Positions 17,630-27,006 of a stretch of DNA of 64,000 nt are shown in pieces. The notes beneath the pieces were generated by a model. It made no database searches and had not been told where the DNA came from. It worked only from the letters and a program-made list of their open reading frames with translations. How positions within the stretch are numbered: position 1 is the first letter of the stretch; every line of letters begins with the position of its first letter. This DNA is from Bradyrhizobiaceae bacterium Ga0074131 (GTDB lineage Bacteria; Pseudomonadota; Alphaproteobacteria; Rhizobiales; Xanthobacteraceae), in NCBI GenBank assembly GCA_001464035.1, contig LNEC01000010.1:186001-250000 (forward strand), in the 5' to 3' direction. The position numbers were made by a program, and so were the translations under genes.

Positions 17630-20600
17630 ATGAGCGATCAGACAACGTTGCGTGCGACATTCGTTTCTGAGTCAGCTGGATATCGAAATACCTTCGGTTG
17701 GTACAACAGCGTCACCGGCTTGGGCGGTATTCTGTTTGCCAGCGTCGAAGCTGAGGGAAGTAACCCCACGGTAGTCGGCGGAGTTTCTTACGCTGATTTC
17801 ACGGTCAACACCACCGACGTTGCAAACATTCAATTCTTTCTCATTTCCAATGGTGCCGTTCTGAATAAGAACGACTCCGATGATCTCACCGGACCAATCA
17901 AGGTCATCCAACTTTCAAACGGAACATGGGCCGTCGCGGACGTTGATTCAGATGGCAACGTGATCACCAAGAATGGCAAGCCCGACCTCCTGATGGGGGC
18001 CGGCGTCAATGCGCTGTTCACCGAAACGTCGAAGAATGCGGGCAACGTCGACTATGCGTCGTCTGTCGTCGGAGCGCAGCAAACCGCATCAACGCTGGCT
18101 GGCGATACGGCTGATGGAGCCACTGGAACGATTGCGTGGGAGGACCTAGCGGCAAAGAAGAAGTCGCATGGAACGTATGCCAAGCCGGGCGATGCCGATT
18201 ACAATGACGCGGTCTTCCAGATTTCCATTGTCGCCGCGAACAACAATCCACCTGTGGCCAACGCCGATGCGGTGACCATCGGTGAGGATGACGCACCGAC
18301 GACCGTCAATGTGCTTGCCAACGATGCCGTACCCAATGCTGGCGATATGCTGCATATCATCGCGGTCGACGCTACTGGATCGCTTGGCACGGTCACGATA
18401 GCGGCTGACGGCCTCAGTGTCAGTTACGTTCCGGCGGCCGCGTTCCAGTCGCTTGGAGCAGGGCAGACTGCTACGGAAACCTTTACGTATACCGTCGTCA
18501 ATGGCTCGGGGACGACATCGTCCGCTACCACGACCGTTACCGTTCTGGGGGTTAACGACGCCGCGCTGATTGGCATGCCGACGGTCCGCAATGTCACAGA
18601 GGATGCCGGCGTTTCGGGCGCTGGCAATTTGACGGCTACGGGAATTCTTGCGATCTCCGACGTCGACCAAGGGCAAGCCTCATTCCAGGCCACGGTCGGC
18701 ACGGTTGCGGGCAATCTCGGCAGCCTGACGATCGCCAGCAACGGGGCTTACAGCTATGCGGTCGCCAACAGCGCGACGCAGTACCTCGGCGCCAACGAGA
18801 GCAGGACCGACATTTTCACCGTTTCGTCCCTGGACGGAACGACGCAACAGGTCAGCTTTGCGATCCACGGCTCTCAAGATGCACCGAATCTCCTCGTGGG
18901 ACCGGCAGCCTCCGGACTGAGCGACGCAAACATAGATCTGTCGATCGGGGCTTCACTTATCGACGCCACCAGCACGCTGCGAATTGTGATCGATGGGGTT
19001 CCTTCCGCATATACATTGAACCATGGCATCCCCATCGAAGAGGGTCGCTGGCTGCTGTCGGCAACCGAATTGCCAATGCTTACGCTTGTTCCGAATGGCG
19101 GCGTGGGCGCATCAGGTGTCTTCAACCTTCACATCACGGCAACTTCCGATGACGGGACGAACCAGGCGACGACATCGGCAGATATAGCAGTTACGGTTTC
19201 TGCCAGCGCGACTGAAACGAACGGCAGCCTGATCGATGGCTATATCGCCGGAGCGACCGTGTTCGCCGACGCCAACAGCAATGGCATACTTGACGCCGGC
19301 GAGGCACACACCACCACCAACGCCAACGGCAGTTTCACGCTCACGAACGCCGTCGGCCCGCTTGTCAGTTTTGGTGGGACGGATCTGTCTACTGGGCTGC
19401 AATTCACTGGTGTACTCAGGGCGCCTGAAGGATCTACGGTTATCACGCCATTGACCACGCTTATTTCGGCGCTTGTAAGCTCGACCGCGGACGACCTCCA
19501 TCCTTTGACGGTGGCCGAGGCAGCCAGTGCGGTTGCAACCGCCTTCAATCTCGATCCTACCATCAATCTGCAAACATTTGATCCGGTGCCGGGCGCAGTC
19601 AGCGGCAATGACCCGGCGGCGACCGCAATCCTCTCAGCGGCCATTCAAGTCCAGAGCACGGTAGTTCAGGTCTCGTCGGTCGCCGGTGCTGCTTCATCGG
19701 CGGGCGTCTTCACCGCTATCGCCGACGCGATCACGGCCGCCCAGGCCGATCCCGTGAATACGCCCGTGTTCGATCTGACGTCATCGAGCACGGTTGAAAG
19801 CGTGGCATCCGGCGCCGGCGTCTCGAACGATGCTCTTGCCGCCGTAGTTGACGTCGTCAGCGCAGCCAACACCAGTATTGATTCCGCGACCAGCGTGACC
19901 GAGCTCGCGCAGGCCGGGCAGGTTGCGCAAGGGGCCGCGGCACAGCAACTGGCCAACACCGATTTTACCGATCCATCGGCAGTTTCCGCGCTTCAGCAAG
20001 CCTTTGTAACCGATCTGGGCACGCAGGTTGCCGCCGCGGTTGTCGGCGATGTCGATGGCGCCCAACTGGGGACGCTCGGCAACGACGTGCTGGTTGGTGG
20101 CAACGGCAACGATTCCATCGATGGGCTCGATGGCAACGATCAGATCAGCGGCGGAGCGGGTAACGATTTCCTGTTTGGCGGCGACGCCAGGGATTATCTG
20201 ACAGGCGGATCCGGCAGCGACCAACTCGGTGGCGGATCGGGCTTTGACCGGGCGGTCTACTCCGATGCCACGGGCGGCATTGCTGTCAGTCTTGCGGTGG
20301 GCACAGCCTCCGGCGCCGGCGTTGGTACCGATACTCTCGCTAGTATCGAAGGCATCGTTGGCAGCGATTTCGCGGATACATTCGATGCGGCGGGGTTTTT
20401 GGGGGATAGCGTCCTTCCCGGCACTCCGATCGGCTTCAACGAATTCGAGGGCAGAGGCGGCGACGACATCATTGTCAGTAATGTCAATAGCCAAGGCGCT
20501 CAACTGACCCGGGTTTCCTATGTCAGTGCGACGGCTGCGGTGACGGTCGATATCTCGGCGGGGACGGCAGACGGCGATGCGTCCGTTGGTCACGACACGT

Positions 20601-23600
20601 TTGTCGGTTCGGGCATTATTGGCGCCTGGGGCTCGGCGTTCAACGATACACTCATGGGCAGCAACAATGGATTCGGCACAGCGGAAGTATTTGCCGGTTT
20701 CGCCGGCAATGACACCATCAATGGCCGGGGTGGTTTCGACCGCGCGGATTACAACAACGATCCGGCAGTTGCGGCGGGCATCAATGTCAATGTCGCCGCT
20801 GGCATTGTGACAGGCGATGCCTCGATCGGTACCGACACCCTTCTGTCGGTGGAAGCCGTGCGCGGCACCAACTTCGCCGATACATACGATGCGACCGGTT
20901 TCAGCGGCAGCAGTGCCAATGCCGGTTCGCTCGGTACCTTCAATGAGTTCACCGGCAATGGTGGCGACGACACCATCATTGGCAACGGCAACACGCGCCT
21001 TGGCTTTAACAATGCGACCGCGGGGATCACCGTCGATCTAGTCGCGGGCACCGCTACCGGTGATGGGTCGGTCGGGAATGACAATTTTACGGGCGTCAAT
21101 GCGGTCCAGGCGTCGATGTTCAACGATACGGTGCGGGGCGGCGCGACCAACGATACCATCACAGGACTTGCCGGCGACGATCTGATCGACGGTCGTGGCG
21201 GCTTTGACACCGCAAGTTACAACAACACGTTTTTTACCACGGGCTCGGTGACCGTTAATCTGGCGGCCGGCACCGCGACCGGCGATGCCTCAATCGGCAA
21301 CGACACGCTGCGCAACATCGAAGGCGTCCAGGGCACCAATTTTGCCGACACGTTCAACGCCGTCGGCTATGGCCTCGCCGGCGCTCTCAACGTCAGCAGC
21401 AGCAACGGCACCTTCAACCAGTTCGAGGGGCTGGCTGGCGACGACATCATCACCGGCAACGGCAATACCCGTCTTGGCTATTTCAACGCCACGGCTGGTG
21501 TCACAATTGACATGCAGGCGGGCTCGGCCAGCGGTAATGCATCAGTGGGCCACGATACGTTCATCGGCGTCAACAGCGCTACCGGCAGCAATTTCGCCGA
21601 TGTCTATGATGCCACCGGCTTCACCGGCGTCAGCGCAGCAGGTTCGTTCGGCACCTTCAACGGCTTCCAGGGCCAGGGCGGCGACGACATCATCACCGGC
21701 AACGGCAACACGCAGGTCCAGTACAACAACGCCACCGCAGGCGTGGCCGTCGATCTCGCCACCGGCCACGTCAATGGCGACGCCTCGGTCGGTCACGACA
21801 CCATCACCGGCGGCGTCAACAGCGTCCAGGGCAGCAACTTCAACGACACGATCTCGGGCGGAACCGGCAACGAGAATTTGAGCGGAAATGTTGGCGACGA
21901 CATTATCAATGGCGGAGGCGGCAACGACTTCCTGACCGGCGGCGCTGGTGCGGACAGGTTCATTCATGCGGCTGGCGGGGGGGCAGACTTTGTCCAGGAC
22001 TTCAACCGCGGTCAGGGCGACCGGATCGACGTCATCGGGGTGACAGGCATCTACGGCCTGGCGGATATCCAGTCGCGCGCCACGCAAGTCGGTGCGAATA
22101 CCGTCATCGACTTCGGCAGCGGCGATACCATCACCTTGCAGAACATCACTATAGGAAGCCTCGTTGCCAGCGACTTCGTGTTCCCCAATACCATCAGCGG
22201 CACCCCAGCCGCGGAGACCCTCGTTGGAACGGGACAGGCGGATGCAATTTTTGGCCTTGCCGGCAACGACCGGCTGCAGGGTCTGGCCGGCAACGACCTG
22301 CTCGATGGCGGGCTCGGATTCGATCGGGCGATCTACACCGAAACGACCGGCGGCATCACCGTCAATCTTGCGGCGGGCACGGCGTCCGGCTCGGGCGTCG
22401 GCGCCGACACCCTCATCGCCATAGAAGGCGCGGTCGGCAGCGATTTTGCCGACACCTACAGCGCGGCGGGGTTCACGGGATCGAATGGCATCCCTGGTTC
22501 AAGTCTCGGCACCAACGAGTTCGAGGGCCGAGGTGGCGACGATACCATCATCGGGGCCATCAATGCGCTGGGACAGACGCTGACCCGAATAGCCTATGTC
22601 AGTGCGACGGCCGCGGTCACGGTGGACATCGCTGCCGGCGCGGCGGACGGCGATGCCTCGGTCGGCCATGACTCGATCTCGAATATCTCCACGGTCTGGG
22701 GATCGGCTTCCAATGACACCTTGCGTGGCAGCAACAACGCCTTTGGCACCTTTGAATCATATGAAGGCCGCGGCGGCGATGACTTCATCGATGGCCGCGG
22801 CGGCTACGACCAGGCGACCTACAACAACGATACCACTACCACATCGGGCATTACCGTTCAGCTTGCCGCGGGAACCGTGACCGGGGATGCCACGGTTGGC
22901 ACCGACACGCTCCGTGCGGTGGAAGCGGTGCGCGGCACCCACTTCGACGACGTCTATGACGCGACCGGCTTCGGCAGCGTCGGCGCGGTCAATATCGGCT
23001 CATCCGGGACCTTCAATGACTTCGGCGGTGCGGGCGGCAACGATACGGTCATCGGTAACGGATTTACTCGGCTCAATTACCAGCTCGCAATCGGGGCCAT
23101 CACGGTCGACCTCGAGACCAGCGTCATCGGCACGACCACCGCGACAACCGTCGTCGGTACCGCCACGGGCGCCGGCGAGGGGACCGACAGCCTGACCGGC
23201 GTCAACGCGGTCCAGGGCTCGACCTTCGCCGACACCCTGCTGGGCAGCAGCTTTGGTAACAACTTTACCGGCCTCGGCGGCGACGACTTCATCGATGGCC
23301 GCGGCGGCTTCGACACTGCGATCTACAACAGCCTCACCACCACGACCGGCGGGGTCAGCGTCAACCTTGCCGCCGGCACCGCCACCGGCGACCCCTCGAT
23401 CGGCGCCGACACGCTGCGCTCGATCGAGGGCGTCCAGGGAACCGGCTTCGCCGACAGCTTCGTGGCGACCGGCTATGGCATTGCAGGCGCTTTCAACGCC
23501 GGCAACAACGGCAACTTCAACCAGTTCGAAGGGCTGGGCGGCGACGACAGCATCACCGGCAACGGCAATACGCGGCTCATTTATACCAATGCGACAGCGG

Positions 23601-24256
23601 GAGTGAGCGTCGATCTCATCGGCGGCACGGCAGCCGGCGATGCCTCGGTCGGTACCGATACATTTACCCTGGTGAACAGCGTCCAGGGCAGCAATTTTGC
23701 CGATACTTACGTGGCGACCGGGTTCGTCGGATTCAACTCGTTCACGGGGCTGGGTGGCGATGACAGCATCACCGGCAACGGCAATACGCAGATCTTCTTC
23801 AACAACGCCACCGCTGGTGTGACCGTCGACCTCGCCACCGGCCACATCAATGGCGATGCGTCGGTCGGCCACGACACCATCACCGGTGGGGTCAACAACG
23901 TCCAGGGCACCAACTTCAGCGACACGATCACGGGCGGCAGCGGCAACGATTTTATCAACGGCAACGGCGGCAACGACACCATCAATGGCGGAGGCGGCGA
24001 CGACACGCTGATCGGTAGTGGCGGCAACGACAATTTCGTCTTCAACGCGAATTTTGGAACCGACACGGTCACCGACTTTCAGCATGGCGCCGATCACCTC
24101 GATTTCTCCGCGGCCCTGTTCACGAGCCAGCAGGATGTGCTCGATCATGCGACCCAGTCCGGTACCAGCGTTGTAGTCACATCCAATTCAGACACGGTGA
24201 CCCTACTGAACACTTCGCTTGCAAATCTGAACGCGAGCGATTTCCTGCTGCACTAG
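17630..24256 (+). CDS. giant RTX-type surface or secreted protein
   Basis: 2208 residues, no classical signal peptide. In order: a DUF4114-like domain (1-205, with the Ca-type motif GDADYNDAVFQ near its end); a cadherin/VCBS-like domain (about 204-312, NPPVANADAVTIGEDD); a VCBS repeat (312-417); a beta domain (417-530); an SdrD-like calcium domain (GATVFADANSNGILDAGE, about 540); an Ala-rich helical stretch (590-810); then RTX-type repeats (GGxGND) alternating with about 90-residue ATAGVTVDL-type modules to the end. The carboxy end (FGTDTVTDFQHGADHLDF and an Asp/Leu-rich tail) fits a type I secretion signal. Calcium-dependent folding outside the cell and adhesion or biofilm roles are known for the family. 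No T1SS genes lie nearby. Confidence 0.85.
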   Translation: MSDQTTLRATFVSESAGYRNTFGWYNSVTGLGGILFASVEAEGSNPTVVGGVSYADFTVNTTDVANIQFFLISNGAVLNKNDSDDLTGPIKVIQLSNGTWAVADVDSDGNVITKNGKPDLLMGAGVNALFTETSKNAGNVDYASSVVGAQQTASTLAGDTADGATGTIAWEDLAAKKKSHGTYAKPGDADYNDAVFQISIVAANNNPPVANADAVTIGEDDAPTTVNVLANDAVPNAGDMLHIIAVDATGSLGTVTIAADGLSVSYVPAAAFQSLGAGQTATETFTYTVVNGSGTTSSATTTVTVLGVNDAALIGMPTVRNVTEDAGVSGAGNLTATGILAISDVDQGQASFQATVGTVAGNLGSLTIASNGAYSYAVANSATQYLGANESRTDIFTVSSLDGTTQQVSFAIHGSQDAPNLLVGPAASGLSDANIDLSIGASLIDATSTLRIVIDGVPSAYTLNHGIPIEEGRWLLSATELPMLTLVPNGGVGASGVFNLHITATSDDGTNQATTSADIAVTVSASATETNGSLIDGYIAGATVFADANSNGILDAGEAHTTTNANGSFTLTNAVGPLVSFGGTDLSTGLQFTGVLRAPEGSTVITPLTTLISALVSSTADDLHPLTVAEAASAVATAFNLDPTINLQTFDPVPGAVSGNDPAATAILSAAIQVQSTVVQVSSVAGAASSAGVFTAIADAITAAQADPVNTPVFDLTSSSTVESVASGAGVSNDALAAVVDVVSAANTSIDSATSVTELAQAGQVAQGAAAQQLANTDFTDPSAVSALQQAFVTDLGTQVAAAVVGDVDGAQLGTLGNDVLVGGNGNDSIDGLDGNDQISGGAGNDFLFGGDARDYLTGGSGSDQLGGGSGFDRAVYSDATGGIAVSLAVGTASGAGVGTDTLASIEGIVGSDFADTFDAAGFLGDSVLPGTPIGFNEFEGRGGDDIIVSNVNSQGAQLTRVSYVSATAAVTVDISAGTADGDASVGHDTFVGSGIIGAWGSAFNDTLMGSNNGFGTAEVFAGFAGNDTINGRGGFDRADYNNDPAVAAGINVNVAAGIVTGDASIGTDTLLSVEAVRGTNFADTYDATGFSGSSANAGSLGTFNEFTGNGGDDTIIGNGNTRLGFNNATAGITVDLVAGTATGDGSVGNDNFTGVNAVQASMFNDTVRGGATNDTITGLAGDDLIDGRGGFDTASYNNTFFTTGSVTVNLAAGTATGDASIGNDTLRNIEGVQGTNFADTFNAVGYGLAGALNVSSSNGTFNQFEGLAGDDIITGNGNTRLGYFNATAGVTIDMQAGSASGNASVGHDTFIGVNSATGSNFADVYDATGFTGVSAAGSFGTFNGFQGQGGDDIITGNGNTQVQYNNATAGVAVDLATGHVNGDASVGHDTITGGVNSVQGSNFNDTISGGTGNENLSGNVGDDIINGGGGNDFLTGGAGADRFIHAAGGGADFVQDFNRGQGDRIDVIGVTGIYGLADIQSRATQVGANTVIDFGSGDTITLQNITIGSLVASDFVFPNTISGTPAAETLVGTGQADAIFGLAGNDRLQGLAGNDLLDGGLGFDRAIYTETTGGITVNLAAGTASGSGVGADTLIAIEGAVGSDFADTYSAAGFTGSNGIPGSSLGTNEFEGRGGDDTIIGAINALGQTLTRIAYVSATAAVTVDIAAGAADGDASVGHDSISNISTVWGSASNDTLRGSNNAFGTFESYEGRGGDDFIDGRGGYDQATYNNDTTTTSGITVQLAAGTVTGDATVGTDTLRAVEAVRGTHFDDVYDATGFGSVGAVNIGSSGTFNDFGGAGGNDTVIGNGFTRLNYQLAIGAITVDLETSVIGTTTATTVVGTATGAGEGTDSLTGVNAVQGSTFADTLLGSSFGNNFTGLGGDDFIDGRGGFDTAIYNSLTTTTGGVSVNLAAGTATGDPSIGADTLRSIEGVQGTGFADSFVATGYGIAGAFNAGNNGNFNQFEGLGGDDSITGNGNTRLIYTNATAGVSVDLIGGTAAGDASVGTDTFTLVNSVQGSNFADTYVATGFVGFNSFTGLGGDDSITGNGNTQIFFNNATAGVTVDLATGHINGDASVGHDTITGGVNNVQGTNFSDTITGGSGNDFINGNGGNDTINGGGGDDTLIGSGGNDNFVFNANFGTDTVTDFQHGADHLDFSAALFTSQQDVLDHATQSGTSVVVTSNSDTVTLLNTSLANLNASDFLLH
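20080..22200 (+). repeat. RTX super-repeat, copy A (7 modules)
   Basis: First half of an in-frame tandem duplication inside the RTX gene. Seven modules can be ordered by their key strings: FDRAVYSD, VSYVSATAAVTVD, FDRADYNND, LGFNNATAGITVD, FDTASYNN, LGYFNATAGVTID and VQYNNATAGVAVD. It closes with GGxGxD repeats and a domain (DFVQDFNRGQGDRIDV to SLVASDFVF) that resembles a terminal secretion region. Confidence 0.75.
22201..24253 (+). repeat. RTX super-repeat, copy B (7 modules)
   Basis: Second half of the duplication, in the same module order: FDRAIYTE, IAYVSATAAVTVD, YDQATYNND, LNYQLAIGAITVD, FDTAIYNS, LIYTNATAGVSVD and IFFNNATAGVTVD, then GGxGxD repeats and the true carboxy end (TDTVTDFQHGADHLDF to NLNASDFLL). 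Nucleotide similarity to copy A is highest in the last module (about 21740-21850 versus 23810-23930). Confidence 0.75.
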
Positions 24257-24317
24257 TTGTGGACCCGCAACCAGTTGTCCTACGGTAAATCTCTCATTCT
24301 GGGTGCAGGTCCCGCGC

Positions 24318-25592
24318 TTAATCAACGATCGCCTGATAGGCTGACGTCCAGAAGTCCAGCAGGACAGGCGGCAGGCGCAACGCTCCTGGACGGCATTGCG
24401 CCATCAGGATACCGACCATGTCCTCGTGGGGGTCCATGTACAACGATGTGCTGAACACGCCGTCCCAGCCATAGCGTCCGGGCACGCTTGCCACGTCGTC
24501 GCGCCGGGTCACCATCGAGACGCCCAGCCCCCAGCCGCGGGAGTCCCAAAAATTTTCGAAGAAGGGCGATGCCGCCTTCTGCTCGGCCGTCAACTGGTCC
24601 GTAGCCATGGCCTCGATCGACAATCGCGACAGGATCCGCTCATTGCCATAGGCGCCCCCGTTCAACATCATCCGTCCGAAGGAGAGCATATCGTCAGCGG
24701 TCGAGACGAACTGGTCCCCGGCGCCCGACTCAAACGAGCAGGGCTGCGCGAGAAGCTCGGTGCGAGCTTCGTCGAGCAGCGTGATCTCGCCGGTCACGAA
24801 ATCCTTCTGGTAACAGGTCGCAACCCGGTCGAGCTTTGCTTGCGGAACGGTGAACCCGCTGTCCTTCATGCCCAGCGGCTCGAAAATGCGCTTGCACATG
24901 AAGGCCGAAAGCGGCGTGCCGGAAACGCGCGCGATCAACACCCCCAGGATCTCGGCGCTCATGTGATACAGCCAGCGCTCGCCGGGCTGGTTGGCGAGCG
25001 GCAGGCGACCGAGCGCCTGAAGATACTGGTCGGGAGTTCCCGGATAATAGTATGTGCTGAGCGGCAGGCGGGATTCCGTCATCGCCTTCTGCAGGGGAGA
25101 GGTTGGTGAAAGGAAACCGACTTCGCCGTAGCCCGAGCGGTAGGTCAGCAAGTCCCGCACCGTGATCGGGCGTCTGGCCGGCACGGTGTCGTCAAGTTCG
25201 CTGTCGATCGTCCGCAGGACCTTGCGGTTCGCCAGCTCCGGCAGCAATTCGTCGACCGGATCGTCCAGCCTCAGCCTGCATTCCTCGACCAGGATCATGG
25301 CCGCAACCGCGGTGACCACCTTCGTCACCGAGGCCATGCGAAAGATCGTGTCGCGCTGCATCGGCGCCGTGCGGTCGAACCCCAACGTGCCGATGGCGTT
25401 GACGTGCTCCGATCCCCGCCGACCGATCACCGCCACGAGGCCAGGCAATTGACCGCCGTCGACATGGCGACGCAGGGTGTCGTGCAGCCGTCTCAACCGC
25501 GCGGGGGACAGTCCACTCGTCTTTGCTGGAGGCGTGGCGGACGGTTGTGCTGCCTTGGATGAAGTGCCGGTTTCGAGCGTGTGGGATACCAT
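24318..25592 (-). CDS. serine hydrolase, class C beta-lactamase family
   Basis: 424 residues. The Ser88-V-T-Lys91 motif (MASVTKVV) provides the nucleophile and general base, and Tyr151-R-S153 in LLTYRSGYG is the second motif. The third lies in RYGWDGVFSTSLY, a W-D-G variant of the lactamase KTG/HxG box. This combination is typical of EstB-like esterases and D-aminopeptidase-like enzymes rather than true beta-lactamases. No signal peptide is visible, so it is probably cytoplasmic. It is convergent with the RTX gene and divergent from the TusA-like/radical SAM gene; a perfect FNR/FixK-type box lies 112 bases upstream of its start. Confidence 0.8.
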   Translation of the reverse strand: MVSHTLETGTSSKAAQPSATPPAKTSGLSPARLRRLHDTLRRHVDGGQLPGLVAVIGRRGSEHVNAIGTLGFDRTAPMQRDTIFRMASVTKVVTAVAAMILVEECRLRLDDPVDELLPELANRKVLRTIDSELDDTVPARRPITVRDLLTYRSGYGEVGFLSPTSPLQKAMTESRLPLSTYYYPGTPDQYLQALGRLPLANQPGERWLYHMSAEILGVLIARVSGTPLSAFMCKRIFEPLGMKDSGFTVPQAKLDRVATCYQKDFVTGEITLLDEARTELLAQPCSFESGAGDQFVSTADDMLSFGRMMLNGGAYGNERILSRLSIEAMATDQLTAEQKAASPFFENFWDSRGWGLGVSMVTRRDDVASVPGRYGWDGVFSTSLYMDPHEDMVGILMAQCRPGALRLPPVLLDFWTSAYQAIVD

Positions 25593-25916
25593 GTTCTGCT
25601 CCTGCCTTGCCCGCTATCACCGGGCCGGGACGGGACCGGCGCGCAACCCTCTCGACTCTACACGCCGTTCTTTCCAGTTTAAGCCTTACAGACGCGAGGC
25701 TCGTTGATCAAAATCAAGCAATAATGACGCAGCGAAACAATCGCTGGCACTGCGATCTGGCTGGCTCCTTGATCGGGAGCACCTTGACCCGACGCTGATC
25801 GAGAGCGCAGAAGCATAAACGACGCGATCATTGATTTTTCCGCATTTTCGTTCGAGATTGATCCGTTCTGGTGAGATCGTTTCTGGTGCGGTACGCTTGG
25901 GACGTCTTAAGGGGTC
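25593..25916. other. divergent spacer with an FNR/FixK-type site
   Basis: 324 bases between the serine hydrolase and the radical SAM gene. Contains the box at 25704-25717. On the minus strand a TTAAAC hexamer (25677-25682) lies where a -10 element would be expected for a class II site; on the plus strand AACAAT (25736-25741) is similarly placed. No ORF with a ribosome site was seen. Confidence 0.5.
25704..25717. promoter_or_regulatory. perfect FNR/FixK box TTGATCAAAATCAA
   Basis: TTGAT, four bases, ATCAA: an exact match to the FNR consensus TTGAT-N4-ATCAA and to the FixK2 pattern TTG(A/C)-N6-(T/G)CAA known in Bradyrhizobium. It is in the divergent spacer, so it could drive either gene under low oxygen. 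Spacing favours the leftward serine hydrolase slightly. Confidence 0.65.
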
Positions 25917-26963
25917 ATGAATCTGGTCATGAGGACGAACGCGAACGTTGAACTCGACGCCGGCACCAAGACATTTGCCTCGGGGCTCCTGCCGGATCTG
26001 ATAGCCGCGCTTCGCCGCAGCCGTAAGGGCGATCTCGTGGCCGTGATCAGCGGCGATCCAAGCATCGGCCCCGAGCTCGAGGCGTGGTGTCGCTTCACCC
26101 GCAACAGTTTGGTCGACACAGGGGTCGAGGAAGGTCGCACCCGTTGGGTGCTCCGGAACGGCGAGGCTCGTGAGAATGTCGAAGAAGATCGGCCTGTCGG
26201 CTCTCGCCTGTGGCTTTACACCAACTTCGATTGCAATTTGAGCTGCGACTATTGTTGCGTGCGTTCGTCACCCAAAGCTCCGCGCCGGGCTCTTGGTATC
26301 GAGCGGGTGCGACGGATCGCCATCGAGGCGGCGGAGCTCGGAGTGACCGAAATTTTTGTGACCGGCGGTGAGCCATTCATGCTGCCGGACATTGGCGAGA
26401 TCCTTGCCGCGTGCGCTGCGGCGGTACCGGTCACGGTCCTCACCAACGGCATGCTGTTTGCCGGACGTCGACTGGAAACGCTGCGCTCGCTGCCGCGCGA
26501 CCGCATCACTTTGCAGATCAGCCTCGATAGTCCGACACCGGAGCGCCACGACAGCCATCGTGGAAAGGGGACATGGGCACGCGCTTGGAAGGGAATTGCG
26601 TACGCCAGGGCTGAGGGTTTCCGGGTTCGCTTGGCGGCCACGGTATCAACTGACGCGGAGGCCGCCGAGTTTCGCAGCTTCCTAGACGCCCATCACATCA
26701 GCGAGGAGAATCGGGTGATCAGGCGAATTGCCCTGCGCGGCTCCGCCACCGAGGGCATCGCATTGGCAAGGGCGGACCTGGTCCCCGAGGTGACGATTAC
26801 GGCGGAAGGCGTATTCTGGCACCCGGTTGGAGCCGAGGATAACGACCTGCTGGTCAGCCGCGCAATCTTTCCACTCGCCGAATCCTTCGCGGAGGTGCGC
26901 CGCGCCTTCGATCGCGAGTATGAGCATCAGCGCCGGTTGGCAATGATCTTCAATTGCGCATGA
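25917..26963 (+). CDS. TusA-like domain fused to a radical SAM enzyme
   Basis: 348 residues. Residues 10-82 follow the TusA/SirA layout (ALRRSRKGDLVAVISGDPSIG, then EAWCRFTRNSLVDTG and WVLRNGE), but the sulfur-carrier CPxP motif is replaced by ASGLLPD, so no persulfide cysteine is in that place. The radical SAM domain follows with Cys106, Cys110 and Cys113 in DCNLSCDYCC and the SAM-binding GGEP at 150-153. There is no SPASM cysteine cluster at the end. MoaA/PqqE-like enzymes bind a 4Fe-4S cluster and cleave SAM. The start at 25917 has AAGGGG very close; Met5 at 25929 is an alternative. It is convergent with the PhnD-like gene. Confidence 0.75.
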   Translation: MNLVMRTNANVELDAGTKTFASGLLPDLIAALRRSRKGDLVAVISGDPSIGPELEAWCRFTRNSLVDTGVEEGRTRWVLRNGEARENVEEDRPVGSRLWLYTNFDCNLSCDYCCVRSSPKAPRRALGIERVRRIAIEAAELGVTEIFVTGGEPFMLPDIGEILAACAAAVPVTVLTNGMLFAGRRLETLRSLPRDRITLQISLDSPTPERHDSHRGKGTWARAWKGIAYARAEGFRVRLAATVSTDAEAAEFRSFLDAHHISEENRVIRRIALRGSATEGIALARADLVPEVTITAEGVFWHPVGAEDNDLLVSRAIFPLAESFAEVRRAFDREYEHQRRLAMIFNCA

Positions 26964-27006
26964 AAAGGGTCGAGAGAGCGTTTGGCGCGAGTTGCATCTT
27001 CGAACT

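Noticed and set aside
17413..17670. Short plus-strand frame upstream of the RTX gene
   Set aside because: It overlaps the RTX start, has no ribosome site and matches nothing recognised.
17630..24256. CRISPR-like array because of regularly spaced DNA repeats
   Set aside because: The repeats are coding, in frame and of variable length, and encode RTX modules.
24318..25592. Antibiotic-resistance beta-lactamase
   Set aside because: The SxxK and YxS motifs fit EstB-like esterases, the third motif differs and there is no signal peptide for export.
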